Shown: one piece after another, positions 52,898 to 62,138 of the stretch
How positions within the stretch are numbered: the first letter of the stretch is position 1
How the letters are laid out: each line of letters starts with the position of its first letter
Origin: Alphaproteobacteria bacterium
Lineage (GTDB): Bacteria > Pseudomonadota > Alphaproteobacteria > Puniceispirillales > Puniceispirillaceae
Length of the DNA: 64,000 nucleotides
NCBI GenBank assembly: GCA_022425485.1
Contig: JAKMFL010000010.1
Location: forward strand, 1-64,000
Reading direction: 5' to 3'
Notes under the pieces: generated by a model
Told to the model about the DNA's origin: nothing
What the model saw: only the letters and a program-made list of their open reading frames with translations
Databases searched by the model: none
Made by a program: the position numbers and the translations under genes

Positions 52898-53566
52898 ATG
52901 GCAAAAAATTTGCCGATATTCTGGAGTTTCCGGCGATGTCCCTATGCGATGCGTGCGCGCCTTGCGGTGCGCTCTGCTGGTATCAAAGTGGAATTGCGCG
53001 AAATCTTGTTGCGAGATAAGCCATCTGCTTTCCTTACGGCCTCTGCAACCAAAACAGTGCCTGTTCTGGAGCTTGATGATGGGAGGGTTATTGAAGAAAG
53101 CCGGGACATCATGTTCTGGGCTTTGAAAATGGCGCAGGATCCTGAAGGCTGGCTAGCCCCCCATACTAAAGATGCAGGCGCAGTTTCAGCATTCTTTGAG
53201 AGGTTGGATGGCCCGTTCAAACAACATCTAGACAGGTATAAATATGCAACGCGCTTTGCAGAAAATAAAAAAGAGATTGCAGAAAATCAGGTAATTCACC
53301 GGACAGAAGGGGCGGTTTTCTTGGGCGAAATAGAAGCGCTTTTATCCAAGCAGGCCTGTCTATCTGGTGCGAAAATGGGCATTTTAGATTTTGGCTGCTT
53401 ACCCTTTATTCGCCAGTTTCGTCTAGCAGATATGCATTGGTTTGATGCGCAAGACTGGCCGCATTTGCATCGCTGGCTAGCGGCATTTTTGGTGAGTGAC
53501 CGCTTTAGCCAAATCATGGAAAAATATCCACCTTGGCAGCCAGAACAAGCCCCTGTCTATTTTTGA
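52898..53566 (+). CDS. Glutathione S-transferase family protein
   Basis: YSFRRCPYAMRARLAV-like N-term (WSFRRCPYAMRARLAVRSAGIKVELREI), KTVPVLELDDGRVIEES. Confidence 0.88.
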   Translation: MAKNLPIFWSFRRCPYAMRARLAVRSAGIKVELREILLRDKPSAFLTASATKTVPVLELDDGRVIEESRDIMFWALKMAQDPEGWLAPHTKDAGAVSAFFERLDGPFKQHLDRYKYATRFAENKKEIAENQVIHRTEGAVFLGEIEALLSKQACLSGAKMGILDFGCLPFIRQFRLADMHWFDAQDWPHLHRWLAAFLVSDRFSQIMEKYPPWQPEQAPVYF

Positions 53567-53582
53567 AAAGAGGGGGTGTTTT

Positions 53583-54509
53583 TCAAGAAGAGCGGGTGTC
53601 TCGCATGCTCGATAGAATATAAACGCTTAGCGAGCCAAGTACAATTGTACCGCCCATAATCATCCAAAGGCCTGGGCGTTCACCCACGCCAAGCCAGACC
53701 CAGAACGATCCCAAAATCGTCTCTAAAAACATGAAAAGACTGACATTGGCTGCATTGGTATGGCGCGTGGCACTGGTCAGCGCAACAAAAGATATCGGCA
53801 AAATTATCAAACCACTGATGGATATCATCAAAATATTGCCATCCAACAAGCTAGGCCCATCAGGAGTGGTTAGCGTCATAAACAAGCCCACACATCCGGC
53901 AAGCAAAGACCCTAGCCCGTTCATTCCCAATAGTGGGATAGCTTCATTCCCACGAAGCAGAACAAAGCTTAACCCTAGCGATGCTGCGGCTGTTAGCCCG
54001 CAAATTGCGCCAATAAGGGTACTTCCCGCTGGGGCAGCAATAACATTATCGCCATCAGATACGGCGATGATGATGCCAATAAAACAAAAAATGATAGCTA
54101 TCCAACTTGCTCTGCTTATCGCTTCTGATAAAAAAGTTAGCGAAAAAAGCGCAGCAAAAATGGGCGCACAGGCAATTGTTATCAACACAATCGCAACAGA
54201 AGATTCAGCAATCCCATAGGTAAAAGAGGTGCCGCCAGCTAGTGTGCATAAAACTGCGCCAATGCCTGAGCGGCTAAATAGAGCAGAAATTTCTGCTTTA
54301 GTTTTGTGCGCATTTTTGGCTAACAAGCTATGCACTGCCCATATAGAAAGGAGCAAAATGCCCATTTCTAGTCCGCGCCAGCTCATCATTACCCATGCTT
54401 GCATCTCGGACAGGCGCATAAATAGCGTGTCTGGTGTTATCATCAGCGCACCAAACAAGGCCAGCAGCAGCCCAAAGCGGCTGTTTGTTAACTCGGCTTT
54501 CATTTTCAT
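53583..54509 (-). CDS. EamA/DMT family transporter
   Basis: ~10 TM, start at MKMKAELTNSRFG. Confidence 0.82.
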   Translation of the reverse strand: MKMKAELTNSRFGLLLALFGALMITPDTLFMRLSEMQAWVMMSWRGLEMGILLLSIWAVHSLLAKNAHKTKAEISALFSRSGIGAVLCTLAGGTSFTYGIAESSVAIVLITIACAPIFAALFSLTFLSEAISRASWIAIIFCFIGIIIAVSDGDNVIAAPAGSTLIGAICGLTAAASLGLSFVLLRGNEAIPLLGMNGLGSLLAGCVGLFMTLTTPDGPSLLDGNILMISISGLIILPISFVALTSATRHTNAANVSLFMFLETILGSFWVWLGVGERPGLWMIMGGTIVLGSLSVYILSSMRDTRSS

Positions 54510-54555
54510 AGGCGCCTTATGATGGAGGGTTCTTTTCTGTAGTGCTAACCAAGCG

Positions 54556-56085
54556 TCAACCGGGGGTAATATTTTCCAAAAACGCACGGCTTTGTGCGGT
54601 GATTTGGTGTTTTTTCTCGGCCGACATTTTATCCCAACTTCGGTAAATCATGCCAAGGCGAGGATTTGTCCGAAGTTTATCTTCATGACGGCTAAGGAAG
54701 TCCCAATACAAATACCCGAACGGGCAAGCCCGGTCACCATTTTTCTCTTTCGGGCTATATTTACACCCCGAACAATAATCCGACATCCGATCAATATAGG
54801 CACTGCCTGCGGCATAGGGCTTGCTGGCCAGAATACCGCCATCTGCGAAGAGCACCATGCCAGAGACATTTGGCAGTTCTACCCATTCATAAGCATCTGC
54901 ATATACTGAAAGATACCAGTGATTAACGGCATCTGGGGATAGGCCAGCCAGCAACGAGAAATTACCAATAACCATTAAGCGCTGAATATGATGGGCATAG
55001 GCATGACGCTGGGTCTCGCTAAAGCATTGATGCAAGCAGTTCATGTCTGTTTGTGCGGTCCAGAAAAATTCAGGCAGGTCACGCTCTGCTTGCAGAAAAT
55101 TTAAGGTTTTGTATTCTGGCATTTTCAGCCAGTATAAGCCGCGAACAAATTCACGCCAGCCTAGGATCTGGCGAACAAACCCTTCTACCGAATTTAACGG
55201 GGCGAGCCCTTTATTATAGGCCTCAACCGCTGCATCTACTGCTTGCATTGGGCTAAGCAGGCCACAATTTAAATAAAAGCCAATATGGGAATGGAACATA
55301 AAGGGCTCGCCTGTGCGCATCGCATCTTGATAGGTGCCGAAATGCGCTAGCCTCTCAGTAATAAATTGGTCTAGCACTTGGCGTGCCTGTGCATGTGTTA
55401 CAGCAAAGAAAAAGGGTTCTAGATCGCCATAGTGATGGGCAAATTCTGTTTCTACCAGCTGGCATACTTCGGTGGTGATATCATCTCGCTCGAAATGGGT
55501 CGGCGCAGGGACGGAAACGCTGCTATCTGGCGGTTTTCGGTTATCACTATCATAATTCCATTGCCCGCCAATAGGCTTATCATCTTGCATCAAAATTCCG
55601 GTTTTGCGGCGTAATTCGCGGTAGAAAAATTCCATCCGCAACTGCTTACGCCCCTCTGCCCAAGCCGAAAATTCATCAAGGTTGCAATAAAATCGGTCAT
55701 CATCATGTATTTCTACTGAAAAACCTGCACTATTCTGCCAGTCTTTTAGCATCTGCAAGACGCGGTATTCAGAAGGGTGGGTTACAATTACGCGGCTTAA
55801 TTGATGGCGGCTAAGGGCGCGTTCTGCTTCGCCTGTGAAATGGTGTGTATTGCGCTCATCATCTAGTTTTACGTAATCTACGTTCCAGCCAGCCTGACCA
55901 AGGGCTTTGGCAAAATGACGCATGGCAGAGAACAAAAAAGCAATTTTTTTCTTATGATGCTGAACATAGCTAGCTTCCTCGCGTAATTCAGCTAGCAAAA
56001 CGACATCTGTTTCTTTGGAGCCTGCTTTCAGGGCGGGAATATCAAAGCTGAGTTGATCGCCCATAATAAGGATTAATGCGCTCAT
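54556..56085 (-). CDS. Cryptochrome/photolyase family protein, FeS-BCP (PhrB) type
   Basis: LILIMGDQLS start, CSGCKYSPKEKNGDRACPFGYLYWDF [4Fe-4S] cysteine region. Confidence 0.92.
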   Translation of the reverse strand: MSALILIMGDQLSFDIPALKAGSKETDVVLLAELREEASYVQHHKKKIAFLFSAMRHFAKALGQAGWNVDYVKLDDERNTHHFTGEAERALSRHQLSRVIVTHPSEYRVLQMLKDWQNSAGFSVEIHDDDRFYCNLDEFSAWAEGRKQLRMEFFYRELRRKTGILMQDDKPIGGQWNYDSDNRKPPDSSVSVPAPTHFERDDITTEVCQLVETEFAHHYGDLEPFFFAVTHAQARQVLDQFITERLAHFGTYQDAMRTGEPFMFHSHIGFYLNCGLLSPMQAVDAAVEAYNKGLAPLNSVEGFVRQILGWREFVRGLYWLKMPEYKTLNFLQAERDLPEFFWTAQTDMNCLHQCFSETQRHAYAHHIQRLMVIGNFSLLAGLSPDAVNHWYLSVYADAYEWVELPNVSGMVLFADGGILASKPYAAGSAYIDRMSDYCSGCKYSPKEKNGDRACPFGYLYWDFLSRHEDKLRTNPRLGMIYRSWDKMSAEKKHQITAQSRAFLENITPG

Positions 56086-57512
56086 ATTTTGCTCTTTGGT
56101 AAATCTGCAAATGCATCTAGCGCGCGCTGGCGTGAGGCTTTCACCTCAACAATTGGCTGGGGATAGTTTTGGCCAAGCTGAACGCCTGCACGCCTCAAAA
56201 CATCCTTTGGTGCATCCCACGGATTAAATAAAAATTTGTTTGGCATATCTTGCAATTCAGGGACAAATCTTCGGGTATAAGTCCCATCGGGGTCAAATTT
56301 CTGCCCTTGCGTTACTGGATTAAATACGCGGAAATACGGCGCTGCATCCGCGCCGCATCCAGCAATCCATTGCCAGCCAGCACTGTTATTAGCGCGGTCT
56401 GCATCAAACAGGCAATCCCAGAACCACGCCTCGCCATGATGCCAATGCAGCAGCAGATTTTTAACTAAGAAAGAGCCAACAATCATACGAACGCGGTTAT
56501 GCATATATCCTGTTTGATAAAGCTCGCGCATCGCGGCGTCTACAATCGGATACCCTGTTTGGCCGCGCTGCCACCTTTTTAAATGTTCCGAATCTTCGGC
56601 CCAGCCAAAGCTTGCAAACCGCTTTTGTAGGGGGTTTGTTTTCATATCTGGGTTGAAATGCAGCAAGCTATAGGAAAATTCGCGCCACCCCAGCTCGGAA
56701 CGGAAGATATCTAGCTGTTTATCTTCAGGGCTTTTGTTTTTGCCAGCTTCATGCCACGCCTGATGCGCAGATATCTGACCAAACCGCAGATAAGGAGAAA
56801 GCCGGGAGACATTTGTTCTAGCAGGGAAGTTGCGGCCATCCACATAGTCATTGATGCCGTCATTACTAGATGCAGCTGCAAAGGCTTGCAAGCGGGCATG
56901 GCCGCCTTTTTCACTAATATTCCAATCTTTGGTGATGTTTGTTTGCCAGTCTGCCCCACCTAGCAGGCGCAGCGCCTCTAGCGGCAAGGCATTATGAGAG
57001 ATTATCGGCGCATGGTCTAATGCAGGCGCAGCTAGCGGTATCCGCGGCGGCTGGGCATTTAAACATCCGCGCCTGTAAAAGGGGGTAAAAACTTTGTAAG
57101 GCGTGCCATCTTGTTTGGTTATTTCTTCTGGCTCCCACAGTAAATTTCCGCTTATCACACTGGCTGATTTTCCTTGTGCGGCGAGTATTTCTCTGATTTC
57201 AGAATCTGTTTTAACGCCAGCTTGATGGTATCGCCGGGTCATGGTTAGCATTTTTGCATCTAATGCGCCCATCAATTCAGGCAGGATATCGATCGCGCAG
57301 CCCTTATAAAGGAGCAAATTTCCGTCCAACTGCTGATTAAGGGCAGATAGGCTATGATGCAGCCAAACCTGTGCTGCGCCCCCTAACGCTGAAGCGGCTT
57401 CATCTTCTTCTAAAATATAGACATAAGCAGTCTTTGCACTTTGGCTGGCATGGTTAAGGGCTGGGTTATCGCTAAGGCGCAAATCATCACGGAACCAATG
57501 CAAAACAGTCAT
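56082..57512 (-). CDS. phr: Deoxyribodipyrimidine photolyase (class I CPD-like)
   Basis: LHWFRDDLRLSDNPAL; WQWIAGCGADAAPYFRVFNPVTQG; start ATG at 57512. Confidence 0.93.
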   Translation of the reverse strand: MTVLHWFRDDLRLSDNPALNHASQSAKTAYVYILEEDEAASALGGAAQVWLHHSLSALNQQLDGNLLLYKGCAIDILPELMGALDAKMLTMTRRYHQAGVKTDSEIREILAAQGKSASVISGNLLWEPEEITKQDGTPYKVFTPFYRRGCLNAQPPRIPLAAPALDHAPIISHNALPLEALRLLGGADWQTNITKDWNISEKGGHARLQAFAAASSNDGINDYVDGRNFPARTNVSRLSPYLRFGQISAHQAWHEAGKNKSPEDKQLDIFRSELGWREFSYSLLHFNPDMKTNPLQKRFASFGWAEDSEHLKRWQRGQTGYPIVDAAMRELYQTGYMHNRVRMIVGSFLVKNLLLHWHHGEAWFWDCLFDADRANNSAGWQWIAGCGADAAPYFRVFNPVTQGQKFDPDGTYTRRFVPELQDMPNKFLFNPWDAPKDVLRRAGVQLGQNYPQPIVEVKASRQRALDAFADLPKSKI

Positions 57513-57513
57513 T

Positions 57514-57588
57514 AAGGGCAATATCCAATTTATCCGAGGGGTGTGCGCAGCAAAACTACGCCTCTCGCAGCAAACAAAGGCTGCCCTT
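57514..57588. promoter_or_regulatory. Nested inverted repeats immediately upstream of phr
   Basis: AAGGGCA (57514-57520)/TGCCCTT (57582-57588) enclosing an 11-bp stem 57535-57545/57557-57567. Confidence 0.4.
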
Positions 57589-57635
57589 TATATTCGAAAA
57601 TTAGAGCGGAGTGGATTGCCCGTATCGCAGGAAAA

Positions 57636-58061
57636 CTATTGGTACTCGTTCAGGTTTTTTAAGATATCCAGAACCTTACCTATTCGCGTATCAAACAGCC
57701 CACTATCTTGTTTCTTGCCAGCGTTATGTCCCCAAACAGGGCCAGGCCATGCCGCATCGCCTATATGGCGGGCAAGGATATGAAAATGAAATTGACTAAC
57801 CATATTTCCAAGTGCGCCGATATTTATTTTATCAGCCTTTTCAATGCTTTTTAAAGCTTTGCTGAAAATATTGGTAAGGGTAGAAATATCCTGTTGTTCG
57901 GTGTTGCGCAGTTCATGCCACTCGCAAATATCCTTCCGCTTGGGGATCAATAGAAGCCAGAAAAAGCGATTATCCTTTACCAACCTAATCTGCAAACTTT
58001 GATATTCTGCGATAAATAAACTGTCTTTTTCCAGCTGGGGATGAAGGGTAGTGTTAGACAT
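57636..58061 (-). CDS. HIT family protein
   Basis: NIGALGNMVSQFHFHILARHIGDAAWPGPVWG. Confidence 0.88.
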   Translation of the reverse strand: MSNTTLHPQLEKDSLFIAEYQSLQIRLVKDNRFFWLLLIPKRKDICEWHELRNTEQQDISTLTNIFSKALKSIEKADKINIGALGNMVSQFHFHILARHIGDAAWPGPVWGHNAGKKQDSGLFDTRIGKVLDILKNLNEYQ

Positions 58062-58090
58062 TATTCATGTATCTCCTCTTCACTCTATAA

Positions 58091-58270
58091 AAAACCTTTA
58101 TAAAATTCTTTACAAAGGTTTTCTTTGGTGTTTTGCTATTTTGAACGAACTGGCTGTTCGCTTTTTTTGGATATAGCCAAGTTTGGGGAGGACACGCCAC
58201 GCTTTGACGTGGCGAAATAAAATAAATAATAATCTTTTCATTAAATCCGCCATTTTGGCGGATTTTTTTT
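58091..58270 (+). ncRNA. Candidate multi-hairpin RNA (sRNA or leader) ending in an intrinsic terminator
   Basis: Hairpins 58091-58122, 58146-58160 (then T7), 58195-58214, AU-rich linker, terminator 58244-58270. Confidence 0.4.
58244..58270 (+). terminator. Intrinsic terminator
   Basis: AATCCGCCA-ttt-TGGCGGATT followed by a T-run. Confidence 0.8.
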
Positions 58271-58401
58271 AATAATTTTTTTAAAACTGTTTGTTGATTT
58301 CATTGGTTTTTCTGCCACTATTTATAAGAATAGCTGCCAAGATATATTTTTCAGCAGCTCTATTTTGGATGTGTTTGTTTAAGAAATGTTAGGCGTATCA
58401 T

Positions 58402-59796
58402 ATGAATTTTGATCATTTTTTCCCTGTATCTAAAAAGCAGAAAGTTACCGCTGGCCTTGTGGGTGCTGGTCAGTTTGGCGCCTCGCTTATCAATCAGGCA
58501 ACCTTAATGCCGATGTTGGATGTACCTTTTTTGTGTGATCTTAATATAGAGCTTGCCAAAAAAGCGTTTTCAGATGCAGGCGTTGCAGAAGAAGACATCT
58601 TTTATGCTGATAATAAAAAAGCAGCCCTTAGCGCCTTTGAGCTGGGAAAAAAAGTTATTACCGATGATTATCGCCTCGTTTGTGAATTGCCAGCCGATAT
58701 TATTGTTGAAGCTACAGGACAGCCAGAGGCCGCCGCTTCTATTGCTTATCTTGCGCTAACCAGCGGCTATCATGTTGCGATGGTAACCAAGGAGGCCGAT
58801 AGTGTCGTTGGCCCTTATCTAAGCCGTATAGCTTCTCAGAACGGTAAATTTATTACCCCCGTAGATGGGGATCAGCCGAGTTTGCTTATCGGTTTGATGT
58901 CATGGGCAGGTTTGCTTGGTTTGGATATATTGGCGGCGGGTAAATCTAGTGAATATGATTTTATCTATTATCCAGAGCGCGATATTGTTAGCTGGCGCGG
59001 GCATGAAAAACACCTGCCAGATTTTAAAGATGCATGGGCTATGGGGGATGATATCCAAGCCAAGCTGGAAATGCGTGCCAGATTATTAGATGGATTTCCC
59101 CAACGCACGGTTCCTGACTTATGCGAAATGGGCATTGTCTGTAACCATACTGGCCTGTTGCCTGATGTTGCAGATTTTCATGCCCCGCACGCAAGGGTGG
59201 GCGAAGTTGCTGATATTTTCAGCCCGCGTTCCAGAGGCGGTATTGTGGCATCATCTGGCCGGGTAGATGTGTTTAACTGTCTGCGCCGCGCAGATGAGCA
59301 GAGTTTTGCTGGCGGCGTTTATGTGGTGGTTGATTGCAAAGGCGAGGAAAGCTGGAAAATCTTAAAAGAAAAGGGGATTCCGATGCATAAAGATGGTCGC
59401 TCTGCCCTGCTTTATAATCCCTCGCATCTTTTGGGAGTGGAAGCGCCGATATCGCTACTCTCAACGGTATTGCTTGAAAAGCCGTCTGGAGCCATAACCC
59501 TTGAACATCATGTTGATCTGCATGCCTGTACCACCAAAGCTTGGAAAAAAGGGCAGCACTTGCGCATTACCGACCAGCATCATCATGAGGTAGATGGCCT
59601 AAAGCCGTTGTTGCAAGCTGCATCACCAGCCCGTAGTGATAAGCCGCTACCCTATTATATGGCAGCAGGCCAGATGCTTGCCTGTGATGTGCCCGCAGGC
59701 ACTATAATCACGCGTGAAATGATAACCCCGCCAGCAGAATCGCAGCTATTTTCGCTGCGAGATGCGATGGATGCATGGCTTTACCCCGGCACCTAA
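58402..59796 (+). CDS. NAD(P)-dependent oxidoreductase with C-terminal SAF domain (homoserine dehydrogenase-like)
   Basis: AGLVGAGQFGASLINQ Rossmann; SAF-like MLACDVPAGTIITREMI. Confidence 0.8.
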   Translation: MNFDHFFPVSKKQKVTAGLVGAGQFGASLINQATLMPMLDVPFLCDLNIELAKKAFSDAGVAEEDIFYADNKKAALSAFELGKKVITDDYRLVCELPADIIVEATGQPEAAASIAYLALTSGYHVAMVTKEADSVVGPYLSRIASQNGKFITPVDGDQPSLLIGLMSWAGLLGLDILAAGKSSEYDFIYYPERDIVSWRGHEKHLPDFKDAWAMGDDIQAKLEMRARLLDGFPQRTVPDLCEMGIVCNHTGLLPDVADFHAPHARVGEVADIFSPRSRGGIVASSGRVDVFNCLRRADEQSFAGGVYVVVDCKGEESWKILKEKGIPMHKDGRSALLYNPSHLLGVEAPISLLSTVLLEKPSGAITLEHHVDLHACTTKAWKKGQHLRITDQHHHEVDGLKPLLQAASPARSDKPLPYYMAAGQMLACDVPAGTIITREMITPPAESQLFSLRDAMDAWLYPGT

Positions 59797-59853
59797 GCCT
59801 GTTTTTTAGGAATCGGGAAATTTATTTAGGGGTATTTGCGGTAATATCGCCCT

Positions 59854-59871
59854 CTGTCATGAAAGCTTCAT
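59854..59871 (+). promoter_or_regulatory. Possible Pho box upstream of ppk
   Basis: CTGTCATgaaaGCTTCAT versus CTGTCAT-N4-CTGTCAT. Confidence 0.35.
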
Positions 59872-59925
59872 CTGAATATGGTGGGATGAAGGAGTCATTT
59901 GGGCTATTGTCTGTTACACACTAAT

Positions 59926-59955
59926 ACGATCAGGCACGATTAGGCACGATCAGGT
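59926..59955 (+). repeat. 10-bp tandem repeat, 3 copies, upstream of ppk
   Basis: ACGATCAGGC / ACGATTAGGC / ACGATCAGGT. Confidence 0.93.
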
Positions 59956-59988
59956 TTCAGATTTTTTAATGAGAGTTTCGGTAAAACA

Positions 59989-62118
59989 GTGACAACAACA
60001 CAATCCCTTTTAGATGGTGAAAATAAAAGCCGTTATTTTGACCGCGAGTTGTCATGGTTATCCTTTAATGAGCGGGTTTTGTGGCAGGCAAAATCAGAGG
60101 CTAATCCGATAGGCGAAAAGCTTCGCTTTATTTCTATTTCAGCGTCAAATTTAGATGAATTTTTGATGGTGCGTCTGGCAGGTATGTATCAGCTACAAAT
60201 GCGCGGCTATCACCGGATGCCAGAAACAGATGCCCAGATATCTGGATTGCTGGAGGCTATCGAAGCCAAAGTGACATATCTGCTTTCGGAACAACAAAAA
60301 GCAGAAAAGCAGGTTTTAAGCCAGTTGGCAGAGAATCATTGCGATATTTGTGACGTTTCAGATTTAACAGCAGAACAACTAAACTGGCTAGAAGAGTGGT
60401 ATGAAAAAAACCTCCTTCTGCTGCTTTCCCCTACAACCATAGACCCGCGCCACCCCTTTCCCTTTATCCAAAATAAGGGGCAGGGGTTGCTAATAGAAAT
60501 GGCTAATCATCAGAAAAAAGCGCAAAAAGTGGTTATCCTGCTGCCCCTGAACACGCCGCGTTTCATCGCTGTGCCAGCCGAAAATAATAGGGCACAGGAT
60601 GCGCTAAAATTTGTACCTGCTGAAACAGCTATCATGGCTTTTCTGGATAAGATTTATCCAGATTTTAACGTAAAGCAAAGCGGCATGTTTCGTTTATTGC
60701 GAGATTCAGATGTAGAAATTGATGATGAAGCTGCTGATCTGGTTAGCCAGTTTGAAACTGCGTTACGCAAGCGTCGGCGCGGCAATGTTGTCTCTCTTAT
60801 TATCTCTGATGGATTGTCAAAATCATCTCGTAACTTTCTGAAAACACAATTTAATCTTAGTGAAACGCAGATTTTTGTTAGCTCTGGCTTGGTAGGGGCG
60901 GGCGATTTGAGCGAAATTGTAAGCCGGCTGCCTTCAGCTCTATTATATCCAGAATACACCCCGCGTTTTCCCCAGCGTATTGTGGATTTTAAGGGCGATT
61001 GTTTTGCTTCTATCCGCAATAAGGATATTATTGTTCACCACCCTTATGAGAGTTTTGATGTGGTGGTGCGGTTTTTGGAACAGGCGGCGCGTGACCCAGA
61101 TGTGCTTGCTATCCGTCAGACCCTTTATCGTACCTCGCCGCAATCGCCAATTGCCAAAGCCTTGGTGGAAGCAGCTGAGAATGGTAAGACGGTCATGGCG
61201 CTTATTGAGCTAAAGGCCCGGTTTGATGAAGAAAACAATATTCAATTAGCACGGATGCTAGAGCGTGCTGGCGCGCAGGTAGCCTATGGTATTGCTGATC
61301 TTAAAGTGCATTCTAAATTGACCCATATTACACGGCGTGAAAGCGGTAAACTTGCATCTTATGTGCATTGCGGTACGGGCAATTATCACCCTATCACCGC
61401 AAAAATATACACCGATTTATCGTTTTTTACCTGTGATGAAAAACTATGTTCAGAGATTTGGCAGGTTTTTAATTTTCTGACCAGCTATGTGCCGCCCAAA
61501 AAGATGAGCAAGGTAGTGATGTCGCCAACGCATGCGATAGATTGGCTTTATAGCGCTATCGATACAGAGATTAAAAACGCTGAACAAGGCTTGCCAGCCC
61601 ATATTTGGATAAAAACCAATGCAATTGTTGATAAGGGGGTCATTGACTGCCTTTATGAGGCCTCAAACGCTGGCGTTAAAATAGATTTATGTGTGCGCGG
61701 TATCTGCTGTCTTCGCCCACAAGTTACGGGTTTATCAGAAAATATCCGAGTCTGGTCAATAATTGGCCGGTTTTTGGAGCATGGGCGAATTTATGCTTTT
61801 GCCAATGGCGAGGCATTGGGCAAATCTAATACCAAAGTCTTTATTGGCTCTGCCGACCTGATGCCACGTAATCTATATCGACGCGTTGAAGTGTTGGTAC
61901 CTTTAGAAAATAGAACGGTTCGCAAACAAGTTTTAAGTCAGGTGGTGCGTGCCCTTGATCTTGATAAAAGGAACAGCTGGGACTTGCAACCAGACGGCGC
62001 TTATACAAAACTGGAAGCAAGCGAGGATAATCTGCTTTCTGCGCATGAGTATTTTATGCAGAATCCAAGCTTGTCTGGGCAGGGGAGTTTAGCCCCTAAA
62101 ACATCAGACAATAAATAG
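59989..62118 (+). CDS. ppk1: Polyphosphate kinase 1
   Basis: RYFDRELSWLSFNERVLWQA; HSKLTHITRRE; VHCGTGNYHP. Confidence 0.97.
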   Translation: MTTTQSLLDGENKSRYFDRELSWLSFNERVLWQAKSEANPIGEKLRFISISASNLDEFLMVRLAGMYQLQMRGYHRMPETDAQISGLLEAIEAKVTYLLSEQQKAEKQVLSQLAENHCDICDVSDLTAEQLNWLEEWYEKNLLLLLSPTTIDPRHPFPFIQNKGQGLLIEMANHQKKAQKVVILLPLNTPRFIAVPAENNRAQDALKFVPAETAIMAFLDKIYPDFNVKQSGMFRLLRDSDVEIDDEAADLVSQFETALRKRRRGNVVSLIISDGLSKSSRNFLKTQFNLSETQIFVSSGLVGAGDLSEIVSRLPSALLYPEYTPRFPQRIVDFKGDCFASIRNKDIIVHHPYESFDVVVRFLEQAARDPDVLAIRQTLYRTSPQSPIAKALVEAAENGKTVMALIELKARFDEENNIQLARMLERAGAQVAYGIADLKVHSKLTHITRRESGKLASYVHCGTGNYHPITAKIYTDLSFFTCDEKLCSEIWQVFNFLTSYVPPKKMSKVVMSPTHAIDWLYSAIDTEIKNAEQGLPAHIWIKTNAIVDKGVIDCLYEASNAGVKIDLCVRGICCLRPQVTGLSENIRVWSIIGRFLEHGRIYAFANGEALGKSNTKVFIGSADLMPRNLYRRVEVLVPLENRTVRKQVLSQVVRALDLDKRNSWDLQPDGAYTKLEASEDNLLSAHEYFMQNPSLSGQGSLAPKTSDNK

Positions 62119-62138
62119 ACTGGCAGGTTTGTTTGCTA

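Noticed and set aside
57541-57799. Plus ORFs over the phr/HIT gap
   Set aside because: Antisense to HIT and to the structured region; no domain similarity
58204-58272. 22-codon TTG-start ORF after GGGGAGGA (MTWRNKINNNLFIKSAILADFF)
   Set aside because: RBS spacing is long, start is TTG, and it runs through the terminator hairpin; not supportable as coding
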